A stretch of 41,670 bases of DNA from the NCBI GenBank assembly GCA_036504975.1, contig DASXUF010000165.1:1-41670 (forward strand), given 5' to 3'. A program made the position numbers and the translations under genes. The DNA comes from Candidatus Binatia bacterium (GTDB lineage: Bacteria; Desulfobacterota; Binatia; UBA9968). Positions 23,103-31,192 of this stretch are shown piece after piece (positions within the stretch are counted from its first letter, which is position 1; the number at the start of each line of letters is the position of its first letter). A model generated the notes under the pieces. The model was given only the letters and a program-made list of their open reading frames with translations, made no database searches and was not told the origin of the DNA.

Positions 23103-24086
23103 ATGCGTAAAATAATTCTTGCGTTTGTCATGACGGGGCTGCTGCCGGTCATGGATTTTATCCCCGCTTACGCCGACCGCGGCGGTGTGGTGCGCTTTGC
23201 CACGCTGCCGGCAGGCGGTCCCGGCCATCCCGAGGGAATCGCCGCCGACGCGAAGGGCAATATTTACGTCGCGACGTTCGATTTTACCACCACGAACGTG
23301 ATCCATATCTTCCGCTCCGGCAGCGGGCATCTGCTGGATACGATTCCCCTGCCGGGCGCGGCTCCGCTCGGCCTCGCGTTCGATAAGAACGGCAATCTCT
23401 ACGTCGCCGATTTTCTGAACGGCGATATCATCAAATTCGCGCCCCCGTTTAACTCCAGCAGCACCCCGGCGACAACTTATGACGTCTGCGGCGGAGTGGC
23501 TGTCAGCTGCGGCCTCAACGCCATTACGTTCGATGATGCCGGCGACCTGTACGTTTCGGATTCATTTGGCGGAAGGATTTTCAAAATCGACCTTCCCGGC
23601 GGAGCCGTATCGACGTTCTTTAGCGATCCTCTCTTGCAGCCGGGCAGCCACGCCTTCCCTCCGTTCGGCGCCAACGGGCTTGCGTTCAATGCCGCGGGAA
23701 CCGCCCTCTACATCGCCAACACCGGAGATGATCGGATTCTGAAATTGGACCTTGGAACGGTGACGCTCAGCACTTTCGCCGAGAGCGTCAACGGCGCCGA
23801 CGGAATTCTGTTTGACGGCAAGGGCCGGCTGTGGGTGGCGGCCAATCAAGCCGACGAGATCGTCGCACTAGACTCCGACGGCCGGGTCACCGATCGGCGC
23901 GGCTCGTTCGAAGGCATAGGGAACGACGGGGCGGTCAAGGGCCTGCTGTTCCCGGCGAGCATCGTTCTCAGCAGAGGAAGCCTGTTCGTCACGAACACGG
24001 CGCTGGCGCTGACGGGAGGACCATCGGAACCTGAGGCGGACGTTACGACTTTTACCGTGTCGAGAATCCCGCTCGGCGGCCATTAA
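23103..24086 (+). CDS. Secreted NHL/SMP-30-like beta-propeller protein
   Basis: 327 residues with a signal peptide (IILAFVMTGLLPVMDFIPAYA) and repeated propeller blades: GHPEGIAADAKGNIYVATF, APLGLAFDKNGNLYVADFLNG, NAITFDDAGDLYVSDSFGG, ANGLAFNAAGTALYIANTGDD and ADGILFDGKGRLWVAANQAD. About six blades. GGAGG lies before the ATG. Such propellers act as lactonases or as binding scaffolds; no catalytic residue set is obvious. Transcription ends at the strong hairpin at 24113-24149. Confidence 0.85.
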   Translation: MRKIILAFVMTGLLPVMDFIPAYADRGGVVRFATLPAGGPGHPEGIAADAKGNIYVATFDFTTTNVIHIFRSGSGHLLDTIPLPGAAPLGLAFDKNGNLYVADFLNGDIIKFAPPFNSSSTPATTYDVCGGVAVSCGLNAITFDDAGDLYVSDSFGGRIFKIDLPGGAVSTFFSDPLLQPGSHAFPPFGANGLAFNAAGTALYIANTGDDRILKLDLGTVTLSTFAESVNGADGILFDGKGRLWVAANQADEIVALDSDGRVTDRRGSFEGIGNDGAVKGLLFPASIVLSRGSLFVTNTALALTGGPSEPEADVTTFTVSRIPLGGH

Positions 24087-24112
24087 ACCGCTCGATCCCT
24101 GCACAACCGTGG

Positions 24113-24149
24113 AGAGCAGTGGGATCGCGCCTCCCACTGCTCTTATTTT
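24113..24149. terminator. Bidirectional intrinsic terminator between convergent genes
   Basis: AGAGCAGTGGGA (24113-24124) pairs perfectly with TCCCACTGCTCT (24132-24143) around a 7-base loop and is followed by TATTTT. It lies between the convergent NHL gene and the SBP gene. The right arm touches the stop codon of the SBP gene on the minus strand. Confidence 0.85.
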
Positions 24150-25102
24150 CCTCCCTGCAATTCCTTTAGCGCCTGCCGCGCCCAGGTGAAATCCCTGACT
24201 TCGTCCAGCGGCCGCTTCTTGTCGCCGAGTCTGTCGATCAAGGCTTCGGTCTCGGCGTCCGTCATCTGCCCGTCCCGCGATAGGGTCTTGAGCTCGAGAT
24301 CGTAGGAGTGAGATGCGATATCCGCGGCCTGCGGCAGCCATTTCATCATGATCGGAATCGTCTCTTGTTTGTTTTCGAGAATAAATTGATGGGCCCGGAG
24401 CAAAGCTTTCAGCGTCCGTCTGACGACCGAGGGATTTTCCCGCAAGAGACGGTCCGAAACGAACATTCCCGCCACGGGAAGACCGGTCTCCGGAGGACCG
24501 GCCAGCGCTTTGAAACCCATCCGTTGGAGCATCAGATCATGCGGCTGCGCTACTGAGATCGCGTCGACCGCTCCGCTGACCAGCGCTTGCATTCGAACGG
24601 GGCCGTCGCCGATGGCGACCGCCTGTATCTGGTTTGGGTTAAAACCTTTGGCCTGCAGCATCTCTTCGGCGACCAACTGATCGGCGCCGCGAATCGTCGA
24701 CACGCCGAGTTTTTTGCCCTTCAATTGCTGAACGTCCTTGATCTCCGGCCGTACCATGACGAAATACGGCCCTTTCTTGAGATGGACGAACACCACTTTC
24801 ATCGGGAAGCCCTGGAGGATAGCGCGGAACGTGCTGACGAACGGAGTGGCGAAAGTCACGTCGCCGTTGACGACCGCCGTCGCGCCCAGACGCGGGTTCA
24901 TTTGAATCAACTCCGCCTCCAGTCCTTCCTCCTTGAAGAACCCTTTGGTGTGAGCCAGATATTGCGGCGTGGCCGAGTTGCTGCGGCTCGCGTAGGCAAT
25001 TCTCACGCGCTGCGCTTCGGCGGCGAGCGCATCGTTCGGCGGAACCGGGAATTGTCCGACGGCGAGAACCAACGAGAGATGAAAGATCGCCGCGACTTTC
25101 AT
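24143..25102 (-). CDS. NMT1/THI5-type ABC transporter substrate-binding protein
   Basis: A 319-residue exported receptor. The ATG at 25102 is chosen because AGGAGGTGG stands just upstream; the frame extends to an ATG at 25138, whose first residues are this ribosome site. The signal peptide is MKVAAIFHLSLVLAVGQ. Family blocks: VRIAYASRSNSATPQYLAHTKG, FFKEEGLEAELIQMNPRLGATAVVNGDVTFA, LKGKKLGVSTIRGADQLVAEEML and VSGAVDAISVAQPHDLM. No permease or ATPase nearby. Divergent from the ACT-domain gene, with a 79-bp spacer that must hold both promoters. Confidence 0.9.
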   Translation of the reverse strand: MKVAAIFHLSLVLAVGQFPVPPNDALAAEAQRVRIAYASRSNSATPQYLAHTKGFFKEEGLEAELIQMNPRLGATAVVNGDVTFATPFVSTFRAILQGFPMKVVFVHLKKGPYFVMVRPEIKDVQQLKGKKLGVSTIRGADQLVAEEMLQAKGFNPNQIQAVAIGDGPVRMQALVSGAVDAISVAQPHDLMLQRMGFKALAGPPETGLPVAGMFVSDRLLRENPSVVRRTLKALLRAHQFILENKQETIPIMMKWLPQAADIASHSYDLELKTLSRDGQMTDAETEALIDRLGDKKRPLDEVRDFTWARQALKELQGGK

Positions 25103-25181
25103 AACCACCTCCTGAATTTCTGGCCTGGGTACCTTCACATTATTCGATGCTCCGGTTAGAATCTAGCTCAAAGGAGAGCGC

Positions 25182-25724
25182 GTGACGGATAAGAGCCATC
25201 TCATCTTGACCGCGGTGGGTCCCGACCGCGTGGGGCTGGTCGAAAAGATTTCGGAATTCATCACCCGCCTCGGCTGCAACATCGAAGACAGCAAGATGGC
25301 GGTTTTCTGCGGCGAGTTCGCCGTGATCATTCTGATCACCGGCGAGAGCGGGAATCTCGTCAGGGTCGCCAACTCGTGCCGCGAGCTGGAATCCCAGACC
25401 GGGCTCACGTTCTCGATCAAGACGCCCGCCGTGCGCAAGCCGGCCGAATCGCCGCTGGCCTACAAGCTCACGGCTTCTTGCATGGACCATCCGGGCATCG
25501 TCCACAAACTGAGCCAGGCGCTCAGCAAAGCGGGGATCAACATCGAATCGATGGAGACCAAGACCTATGCGGCGCCGGACAGCGGCACGCCGATCTTTCG
25601 CCTGGTCGCTCTGGTCTCCGTCCCCGCGAAGAGCAGCATCGATGCGCTCACGCAGCGCCTCGCCGAAATCCAGCGTGAAGAAAATATCGACATCGACTTT
25701 TCGCCGGTGGATAAGTCTGAGTAG
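25182..25724 (+). CDS. Double-ACT-domain regulator, GcvR-like
   Basis: 180 residues with two ACT domains: residues about 5-85 (LILTAVGPDRVGLVEKISEFITRLGCNIED) and about 95-175 (LTASCMDHPGIVHKLSQALSKAGINIESMETKTY). This two-ACT layout is that of the GcvR group, which senses amino acids such as glycine and acts on a partner regulator. The GTG start follows AAAGGAG. No GcvA or glycine-cleavage gene is in the window, so assignment beyond GcvR-like is not safe. Confidence 0.85.
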   Translation: MTDKSHLILTAVGPDRVGLVEKISEFITRLGCNIEDSKMAVFCGEFAVIILITGESGNLVRVANSCRELESQTGLTFSIKTPAVRKPAESPLAYKLTASCMDHPGIVHKLSQALSKAGINIESMETKTYAAPDSGTPIFRLVALVSVPAKSSIDALTQRLAEIQREENIDIDFSPVDKSE

Positions 25725-25800
25725 CCCGAGGTTTTCACCCGTCCCACCCCATGATATAGAAAAGGATCGTTCCCACCGCGGCTTGAGGACATCGAGAACG

Positions 25801-27156
25801 ATGCCCGCGTCGCCGGCTCTGGAGATTGCTCTGCGTCCACCATCGAACCAAAAAGAAACAGCCGCAGCGACACCAAGCGACTCCGCCCAAACTCTCGGTG
25901 TTCCCCGATTGTGGAATCCTTTCCGGGCATTGATTCGGCTGCGCGCTTTCGAGGTGCTGAGACACCGCCAGTATCGCTTGCTCTGGCTCGGCCAGGCGTG
26001 CTCGGGGATGGCGGTATGGATGGACCAGGTCACGCGCGGTTGGCTCATCTATGAGTTGACGGACTCGGCGCTCCAACTCGGCCTGGTGCGCGGCATTCAA
26101 GCCATTCCCTTTCTCTTGCTGTCGCCGGTGGCGGGCAGCGCCGCCGACCGCTATTCGCGAAAGACGCAAGTGATCGTCGCCCAATCCGCCAACGGGCTTG
26201 TTTTCGCCGCCACCGCACTTTTGATTTTCACCGGACAGATCCAGCCGTGGCACGTCTACGTGACCTCCTTGTTGATGGCGGTCGCCCAGGTTTTTCAGCA
26301 ACCCGCCCGCGCTTCGATGGTCGCCGACGCCGTCCCGCCGGAAAGCCTGACCAACGCGATCGGCCTCAACGCGGTGGTCTTCAACGTGGCGCGCAGCACG
26401 GGCCCGGCGCTGGCCGGCATTATCATCGCCGCGATCGGCACCGGCGGCTCGTATTCCGCTCAAGCGATCTTTTTCTTGCTCGCGACCGTTTGGACCGTGC
26501 AATTGCGCCCGGCTCGCGCCTCCGCGCGCGCCGGCCGGCATTCGGCCGGCGGCGAATCCTTCGCCCGCAGCATCCTCGAAGGATGGAAGTTCAGTTGGCG
26601 GAACGAGGCGGTGCGCACCGGACTGCTCATCGTATTTTTTGCGTCTCTGTTCATCGTGCCGTTCACGACGCTCTTGCCGGTGTTCGCGCGCGACCTCCTC
26701 GGCGTCGGGGCGACCGGGCAAGGGCTGCTTCTCACCTCGATGGGCATCGGCGCGCTGGCGAGCGCGATGATGATCGCGTCCGTCGGCGACCGCTTGCCGC
26801 GCGGCATTCTCATGCTGGCGGGCGTCATGGTTTACGGGCTTGTCATCGTGCTCTTCGCCGCGTCGTCCTGGTTCAATCTTTCCATGGCGCTGATGGCCGT
26901 CGTCGGCCTCTGCCACGTGAGCGCGCACGCGCTGATCCAGACGGTGATTCAATCCTACTCTCCTTCCGAATTGCGCGGACGCACGACGGCGATCTTTCAT
27001 ATGAGCCAAGTGGTGATGACGGTAGGAAGCATGGTCTTCGGCGCGCTGGCGGCGCTTTGGGGCGCGCAACGGGCCGTGACGGTTATGGGCGCGGCCGGCT
27101 CGCTGGCGATGGTCGCGATCTACGTCGCTCTCCCCCGCGCGCGGGATATCCGGTAA
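25801..27156 (+). CDS. Major facilitator superfamily exporter (EntS/MFS_3-like)
   Basis: A 451-residue membrane protein with about 12 hydrophobic segments after a cytoplasmic N-terminus (MPASPALEIALRPP). Family features: FRHRQYRLLWLGQ-type opening (LRHRQYRLLWLGQACSG), WMDQVTRGWLIYELTDSALQLGLV, FLLLSPVAGSAADRYSRKTQ (motif-A-like), and SMVADAVPPESLTNAIGLNAVVFNVARSTGPALAG. This last block is characteristic of the EntS/MFS_3 group, which exports siderophores or small organics. The ATG at 25801 is preferred; the frame runs back to 25567 inside the ACT gene, in Arg/Ser-rich, non-protein-like sequence. Substrate unknown. Confidence 0.88.
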   Translation: MPASPALEIALRPPSNQKETAAATPSDSAQTLGVPRLWNPFRALIRLRAFEVLRHRQYRLLWLGQACSGMAVWMDQVTRGWLIYELTDSALQLGLVRGIQAIPFLLLSPVAGSAADRYSRKTQVIVAQSANGLVFAATALLIFTGQIQPWHVYVTSLLMAVAQVFQQPARASMVADAVPPESLTNAIGLNAVVFNVARSTGPALAGIIIAAIGTGGSYSAQAIFFLLATVWTVQLRPARASARAGRHSAGGESFARSILEGWKFSWRNEAVRTGLLIVFFASLFIVPFTTLLPVFARDLLGVGATGQGLLLTSMGIGALASAMMIASVGDRLPRGILMLAGVMVYGLVIVLFAASSWFNLSMALMAVVGLCHVSAHALIQTVIQSYSPSELRGRTTAIFHMSQVVMTVGSMVFGALAALWGAQRAVTVMGAAGSLAMVAIYVALPRARDIR

Positions 27157-27302
27157 CACCTGTTTTCGTGTTCGTTGGCGGATTTTGATCCCCCCCGCGG
27201 GAAATTTGTTTTAGGACGGTCAGAAAGGTCCCATCACAAGGCGCGCGTCAAATCGACGAGCGCAGGCGTACTCTTTTCAGTACGTCGCATAGCTCGCCAC
27301 CG

Positions 27303-27456
27303 GCGTAACGCCCGCCCGGGGGTTTCTTGAAGGGCCGATGCGTGGGAGGAGGAGCATCCAAGCGTACGGAAAATCTTCTCTTAAGATTCTCGTGCCGCGT
27401 AACACCGGACCTATCGCATCGGCCCGGAGAGAGACCCGCGGGCGGGCTACGGTAGA
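27303..27456 (+). repeat. 154-bp structured repeat, copy B (candidate structured RNA)
   Basis: Same orientation and same length as 13643-13796. P1 is 27310-27328 with 27429-27447. P2 is the identical 11-bp stem (27332-27342 with 27415-27425). P3 is GGGAG (27344-27348) with TTCTC (27387-27391), paired through G-C, A-U and G-U. P4 is GTG/CAC within 27392-27405. An added hairpin, AATCTT-CTCTT-AAGATT, lies at 27372-27388 and competes with P3. A separate hairpin with GTACT/AGTAC (27268-27283) lies just before the element. It ends 88 bases before the Rieske gene, so a leader role is possible here, though copy A has no gene downstream on its strand. Confidence 0.65.
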
Positions 27457-27544
27457 GATGGGCCTTTATGCCCGCCCTAATAGGTCTTGAAAACTTCATC
27501 GAACATCGCGCATAATCGGAAAGGATGTTTGGGAGGGCAACGCC

Positions 27545-28765
27545 ATGCTGACTAAACAAGAAAACGAGATGATGACCCGCGTAGGACCCGGCACTCCGGC
27601 CGGCGAGTTGCTGCGCCGCTATTGGCACCCGATCGCCGTCGTCAAGGAACTCACCGAAGAGCAGCCGACCAAATTCGTCCGTGTCCTGGGCGAAGATTTG
27701 GTTCTGTTTCGCGACCAGAGCGGCCAATTGGGCCTGCTCGCCGACCGCTGCTCCCATCGCGGCGCGTCGCTTTCGTATGGCCGCGTAGAAGAGCGCGGCA
27801 TCGCCTGCGGCTATCATGGCTGGCTCTACGACGTGGAGGGGAATTGTCTCGATTGTCCGGCGGAGCCCGAAGGCAGCAAGTTTCACCTCACCATCAAGCA
27901 AAAAGCCTATCCGGTCCGGGAGCACCTGAATCTCGTCTGGGCCTACATGGGCCCCGCTCCCGCGCCTGTGTTCACGCGCTACGACACGCTCTTTCGCAAA
28001 GACGGCCACCGAAAAATCATCGTCCATCCGCAGCTCGATTGTAACTGGTTCCAGGCAATGGAGAACTCGGTCGATCCCGCGCATTTGCAGATTTTGCACC
28101 AGGAATACTATGGGCGCGGCGAACGCAAGCCGGTCAACACGACGCGCGGATTTACCGACGACGTCAAGCAAGCCGAGTTCTACCTCACGGATCACGGCGT
28201 CATGAAGAAGCGGACGTACGCCAACGGCATTGTCGACGAGCACCCGCTGCTGTTCCCGACTATTCTCCGCCAGGGGCCGAGCACGCAATGCCGAACGCCG
28301 ATCGACGACGAGCATACGCTGCACATTCACGTGCTGTTCTTCCCGACGGAAGACGGCAGCGAGCCGGAGGACACCTATAATCCGCCGATCAAGTACACCG
28401 AGCCCTACAAAGATCCGCCCGATAAACTTCATCCCTTCACGCGCTACACTCTGCAGCACATCATCCCGCAGGATCACATGGCGTGGGAGACGCAAGGCCC
28501 GATCGCCGACCGGAGCCGCGAGCGCCTCGCGACCTCCGACAGAGGCGTCACCATGTTGCGCGAGCTGATGAAAAGAGAGCTGGCCAAAGTGGCGCGCGGC
28601 GAGGACCCGATCTGCGTCTACCGCGATCCGAACCATCCGATGATCGACACCAACGTCGATGAAGGCGTGAAGCAGATGAAGAGCGACGCGCGCGCTCACG
28701 CTCAAGGGTCGTACGAGAATGATTTATCCGCTCTGTATCACGGCCAAAAAAATCAACGGCCCTGA
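27545..28765 (+). CDS. Rieske non-heme iron aromatic oxygenase, alpha-subunit type (phenoxybenzoate-dioxygenase-like)
   Basis: 406 residues. The Rieske [2Fe-2S] ligands are C69, H71, C88 and H91 (CSHRGASLSYG, ACGYHGWLYD). The mononuclear iron site is D177, H180, H185 (ENSVDPAHLQILH). The rest matches single-component oxygenase subunits that demethylate or hydroxylate aromatic acids and need a separate reductase. GGGAGGG stands before the ATG. No reductase or ferredoxin gene is adjacent. The ACMSD-like gene follows at 28 bp, probably in one operon, so both should act on one aromatic substrate. Confidence 0.9.
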   Translation: MLTKQENEMMTRVGPGTPAGELLRRYWHPIAVVKELTEEQPTKFVRVLGEDLVLFRDQSGQLGLLADRCSHRGASLSYGRVEERGIACGYHGWLYDVEGNCLDCPAEPEGSKFHLTIKQKAYPVREHLNLVWAYMGPAPAPVFTRYDTLFRKDGHRKIIVHPQLDCNWFQAMENSVDPAHLQILHQEYYGRGERKPVNTTRGFTDDVKQAEFYLTDHGVMKKRTYANGIVDEHPLLFPTILRQGPSTQCRTPIDDEHTLHIHVLFFPTEDGSEPEDTYNPPIKYTEPYKDPPDKLHPFTRYTLQHIIPQDHMAWETQGPIADRSRERLATSDRGVTMLRELMKRELAKVARGEDPICVYRDPNHPMIDTNVDEGVKQMKSDARAHAQGSYENDLSALYHGQKNQRP

Positions 28766-28793
28766 GCGTCGTATGTTGCAAGGCTGATGGCGT

Positions 28794-29861
28794 ATGGCCC
28801 TCAAGATCGACTGCGACTCTCATTTTCTGCCGCATGACGCCTTCGACGACGTGGACCCGAAGTTCTCCGGCCGGGCGCCGCGCTTCGTCTTCGACGGCTC
28901 GGGCAGAGATGCCGTCGTCTACAAGACCAGAACCGAAAAGCTCCCCTCCTTCATGTCGAACTACCCGACCTGTTTTCGCATGGGAAAAAGGCTTCGCGGC
29001 GTGTCGGACGCCGATGCGCGCGCCGGGGACCTTGCCAAGATCGGCTTCGACCGGCAGGTGCTCGTGCCCAATAACGGTCCCTTCGGTTACGACGTGGATC
29101 CCGAACTCGGCCTGAGCATCTGCCGCTCCTACAATAACGCCGTAAGCCGCGCCCTCAAGAAACGGCCCGAGTTCATCGGCCTCGCCGTCCTTCCCATGCA
29201 GGATATCGGCCTCGCCCTTCGGGAGCTGGATCGGGCGATCCTCGAGCTCGGACTTCACGCCCCGCAGGTTCAAACCAACATCCTGGATAAGAACCTCGAC
29301 GAATACGAGTTCTGGCCGCTTTACAAACGGGTCGAAGAACTGAACGTGCCCTTGATCGTGCATTGCTCCCATCTGGCCGTCACCGGCGGCGCGCATCGCT
29401 ATCAAAGGTATCGCTTCGGCAACGCGCTGCAGTTTCCGGCGGAGGTTTCGCTCGCGATCGGCTCGCTCGTCTGCGGCGGCGTTCTCGACGCCTTTCCCAA
29501 GCTCAGAGTGGCTTTTCTCGAAGCCGGCGCGGGATTCGTTCCCTATCTTGTCGACCGTCTCGACGAGGTGGCGGTGGAAGAGCCGCAGTATGCCAAGGTC
29601 TCGATCAAGAAAATGCCGCACGAATATCTCGGGCAGCTCTGGTTTTCGTTCAACATCAAGGTCGAGGCGAAGTCGATCCCCTACGTGATCGAGCGGATCG
29701 GAGCGGACCGGCTGATGATATCGAGCGATTACCCGCATGCCCTGGCCGGCTCCGGGCCGAACACAATTCAGTTTTTGCAGGCGCTGGAGACGGTGTCCGA
29801 AGAGGACAAGAAAAAGCTCATGGGGCTGAACGCGGCGCGCCTCTTCGATCTCAGGCTCTAA
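28794..29861 (+). CDS. Amidohydrolase-2 family protein (ACMSD-like decarboxylase/hydrolase)
   Basis: 355 residues of the ACMSD superfamily. The opening motif is DCDSHFLPHDA (H10, with Asp at position 8 where many have His). Later motifs: IVHCSHLAVTG, a VAFLEAGAGFVPYLVDRLDE block, and MISSDYPHALAGS with the catalytic Asp. The group includes decarboxylases of hydroxybenzoates and of aminocarboxymuconate semialdehyde. Placed 28 bp after the Rieske oxygenase, it probably handles the oxygenase product or its ring-fission product. Paralogue of the family member at 22054 but clearly divergent from it. Confidence 0.88.
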   Translation: MALKIDCDSHFLPHDAFDDVDPKFSGRAPRFVFDGSGRDAVVYKTRTEKLPSFMSNYPTCFRMGKRLRGVSDADARAGDLAKIGFDRQVLVPNNGPFGYDVDPELGLSICRSYNNAVSRALKKRPEFIGLAVLPMQDIGLALRELDRAILELGLHAPQVQTNILDKNLDEYEFWPLYKRVEELNVPLIVHCSHLAVTGGAHRYQRYRFGNALQFPAEVSLAIGSLVCGGVLDAFPKLRVAFLEAGAGFVPYLVDRLDEVAVEEPQYAKVSIKKMPHEYLGQLWFSFNIKVEAKSIPYVIERIGADRLMISSDYPHALAGSGPNTIQFLQALETVSEEDKKKLMGLNAARLFDLRL

Positions 29862-29881
29862 CCCGGCTTCTGAAAAACCGT

Positions 29882-29999
29882 CCGTTCACCCTTCGACCCT
29901 TCGGCCTGGCTCAGGACAGGCAAGGCTCAGGGCGAACGGAGGAATCGCCGATATCGCCGAGAAAATTTCCGTTCGTGCTGAGCCCAGTCGAAGCACGAA
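29882..29999. repeat. Two nested inverted-repeat units of the TCGAAGG/CTCAGG family
   Basis: Unit one, 29882-29939, has CCGTTC and GAACGG at its ends, with CCTTCGACCCTTCGG and GGCTCAGGACAGG inside. Unit two, 29972-29999, is a perfect 8-bp hairpin TTCGTGCT/AGCACGAA with the GAGCCCAGTCGA core. Both lie between the convergent ACMSD-like and SBP genes and may help stop transcription there, though no U-run follows. Related copies at 14791 and 34445. Confidence 0.75.
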
Positions 30000-30035
30000 A
30001 CCATTTCTCACCAAGACACCAGCCGGTAAAAAATT

Positions 30036-31151
30036 CTACTTCAAAATCGTCTCGGCGAATTTCGACGCCGGATCTCTCACCTTCACGCAGCGGTCTTCCA
30101 TGGAGTTTTGCAGCTTCAAGAACTGCTCTACCGTCAAAGTATCCTTGGCCGGATCGATCCCTCTTTCGAGCAGCCATTTCGTGTCTACGTCCGCGCGCCG
30201 GGTCGGCTGTTCCATCACTTTGGTCCACAACTCCTGTCCTTCTTTGCCGAGGAACCAGTTGATGAAGACCTTGGTGGCATTAGGATGCGGCGGCGCCTTC
30301 ACGATGCCGACGTTGCCGGCGCCGCTGCTGGCGGGCTCCCCTTCCTTAAACGAAGGCAGCTTTCTGACCGGCAGCCCGGCCTTCACGAAAGGTTGATACT
30401 CGTAAACGCTCACGCCGAAAGTTACCGCGACCTTCCCATGCGCCAAAGCCTCGGCCAGTTGGCGCCGGTTCCGGCTCATGAAAAGTTCCTGCTTGACCAG
30501 TTTTCTAAGAAAATCTTCGCCTTTGATGCGCCACAGGTGGGCCCATGTGCCCTGGCCGCCGCCGGGCGTCCGTGGGTCGAGAAACCCGATTTTTCCACGC
30601 AGCTTTGGGCTCAGCAGCTCATCATAGGAGCGAAGCTCTTCAGGCTTGAGCAGGCCTGAATTGTACCAAACGCTGCTCTGGCCGCCGTCGGCGACGAAAG
30701 AATAAAAATATCGCCGCGTGCTGACATTATCCATCCACATATGCCCGCCCCACCAGTACTTAGGGTCCGCCACTTCAGGGAGAATCATGTATTCGGCGAG
30801 GGGCTCCAGGACGCCTTCGTGGATCAATGTTACACCGCCGCAGCCGCCGAAGAAATAAACGTCAATATAATGGACGCCGGCACCGACCTCTTTGACGATG
30901 CGGGCGCCGGTCTCGGGACCTCTGCCGGAGAGCACCTCCAAGGTGATCCCGAACTTTTGTTTTAATGTCGACTCCAATTCTTTCCTGAGCTCCGGATTAG
31001 CCGACATCGCCACGACCAGTTGCCCTTCCCGGCGCGCGCCTTGAAGGGCCTTCTGCCATTCGGCTTGCCAGTCCGCCGCTTCAACTCCAACCCGAGAGAG
31101 TAGAAGGAGCAGCGAACATGAGAAAAGTTGGAATATGTTCTTAGGCCTCAT
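30036..31151 (-). CDS. ABC-type extracellular solute-binding protein, family 1 (iron(III)-type, AfuA-like)
   Basis: The ATG at 31151 is chosen (MRPKNIFQLFSCSLLLLLSRVGVEAADW); the frame reaches 31217 but the extra residues overlap nothing protein-like. Mature features: WQKALQGARREGQLVVAMSANPELRKELE, ARIVKEVGAGVHYIDVYFFGG, a SPKLRGKIGFLDPRTPGGGQGTWAHLWRIKGEDFLR segment, and NATKVFINWFLGKEGQELWTKV, all typical of family-1 binders near the iron and thiamine groups. Start 41 bp after the stop of the upstream homogentisate-dioxygenase-like gene, so probably co-transcribed with it. No permease or ATPase. Ligand could be an organic anion or ferric complex. Confidence 0.88.
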   Translation of the reverse strand: MRPKNIFQLFSCSLLLLLSRVGVEAADWQAEWQKALQGARREGQLVVAMSANPELRKELESTLKQKFGITLEVLSGRGPETGARIVKEVGAGVHYIDVYFFGGCGGVTLIHEGVLEPLAEYMILPEVADPKYWWGGHMWMDNVSTRRYFYSFVADGGQSSVWYNSGLLKPEELRSYDELLSPKLRGKIGFLDPRTPGGGQGTWAHLWRIKGEDFLRKLVKQELFMSRNRRQLAEALAHGKVAVTFGVSVYEYQPFVKAGLPVRKLPSFKEGEPASSGAGNVGIVKAPPHPNATKVFINWFLGKEGQELWTKVMEQPTRRADVDTKWLLERGIDPAKDTLTVEQFLKLQNSMEDRCVKVRDPASKFAETILK

Positions 31152-31192
31152 CACTGGTTTTTTTCCGTGGACGCGAAACGGCGCGTCGCAAG

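Noticed and set aside
25735-27159. 474-codon open frame antisense to the MFS exporter
   Set aside because: It is His/Arg-rich and patternless, a shadow of a GC-rich gene; the exporter on the plus strand has clear membrane segments and family motifs.
27303-27456. Riboswitch for the Rieske gene
   Set aside because: The second copy at 13643 has no gene downstream on its strand, so a leader function cannot be general; kept as a structured repeat.
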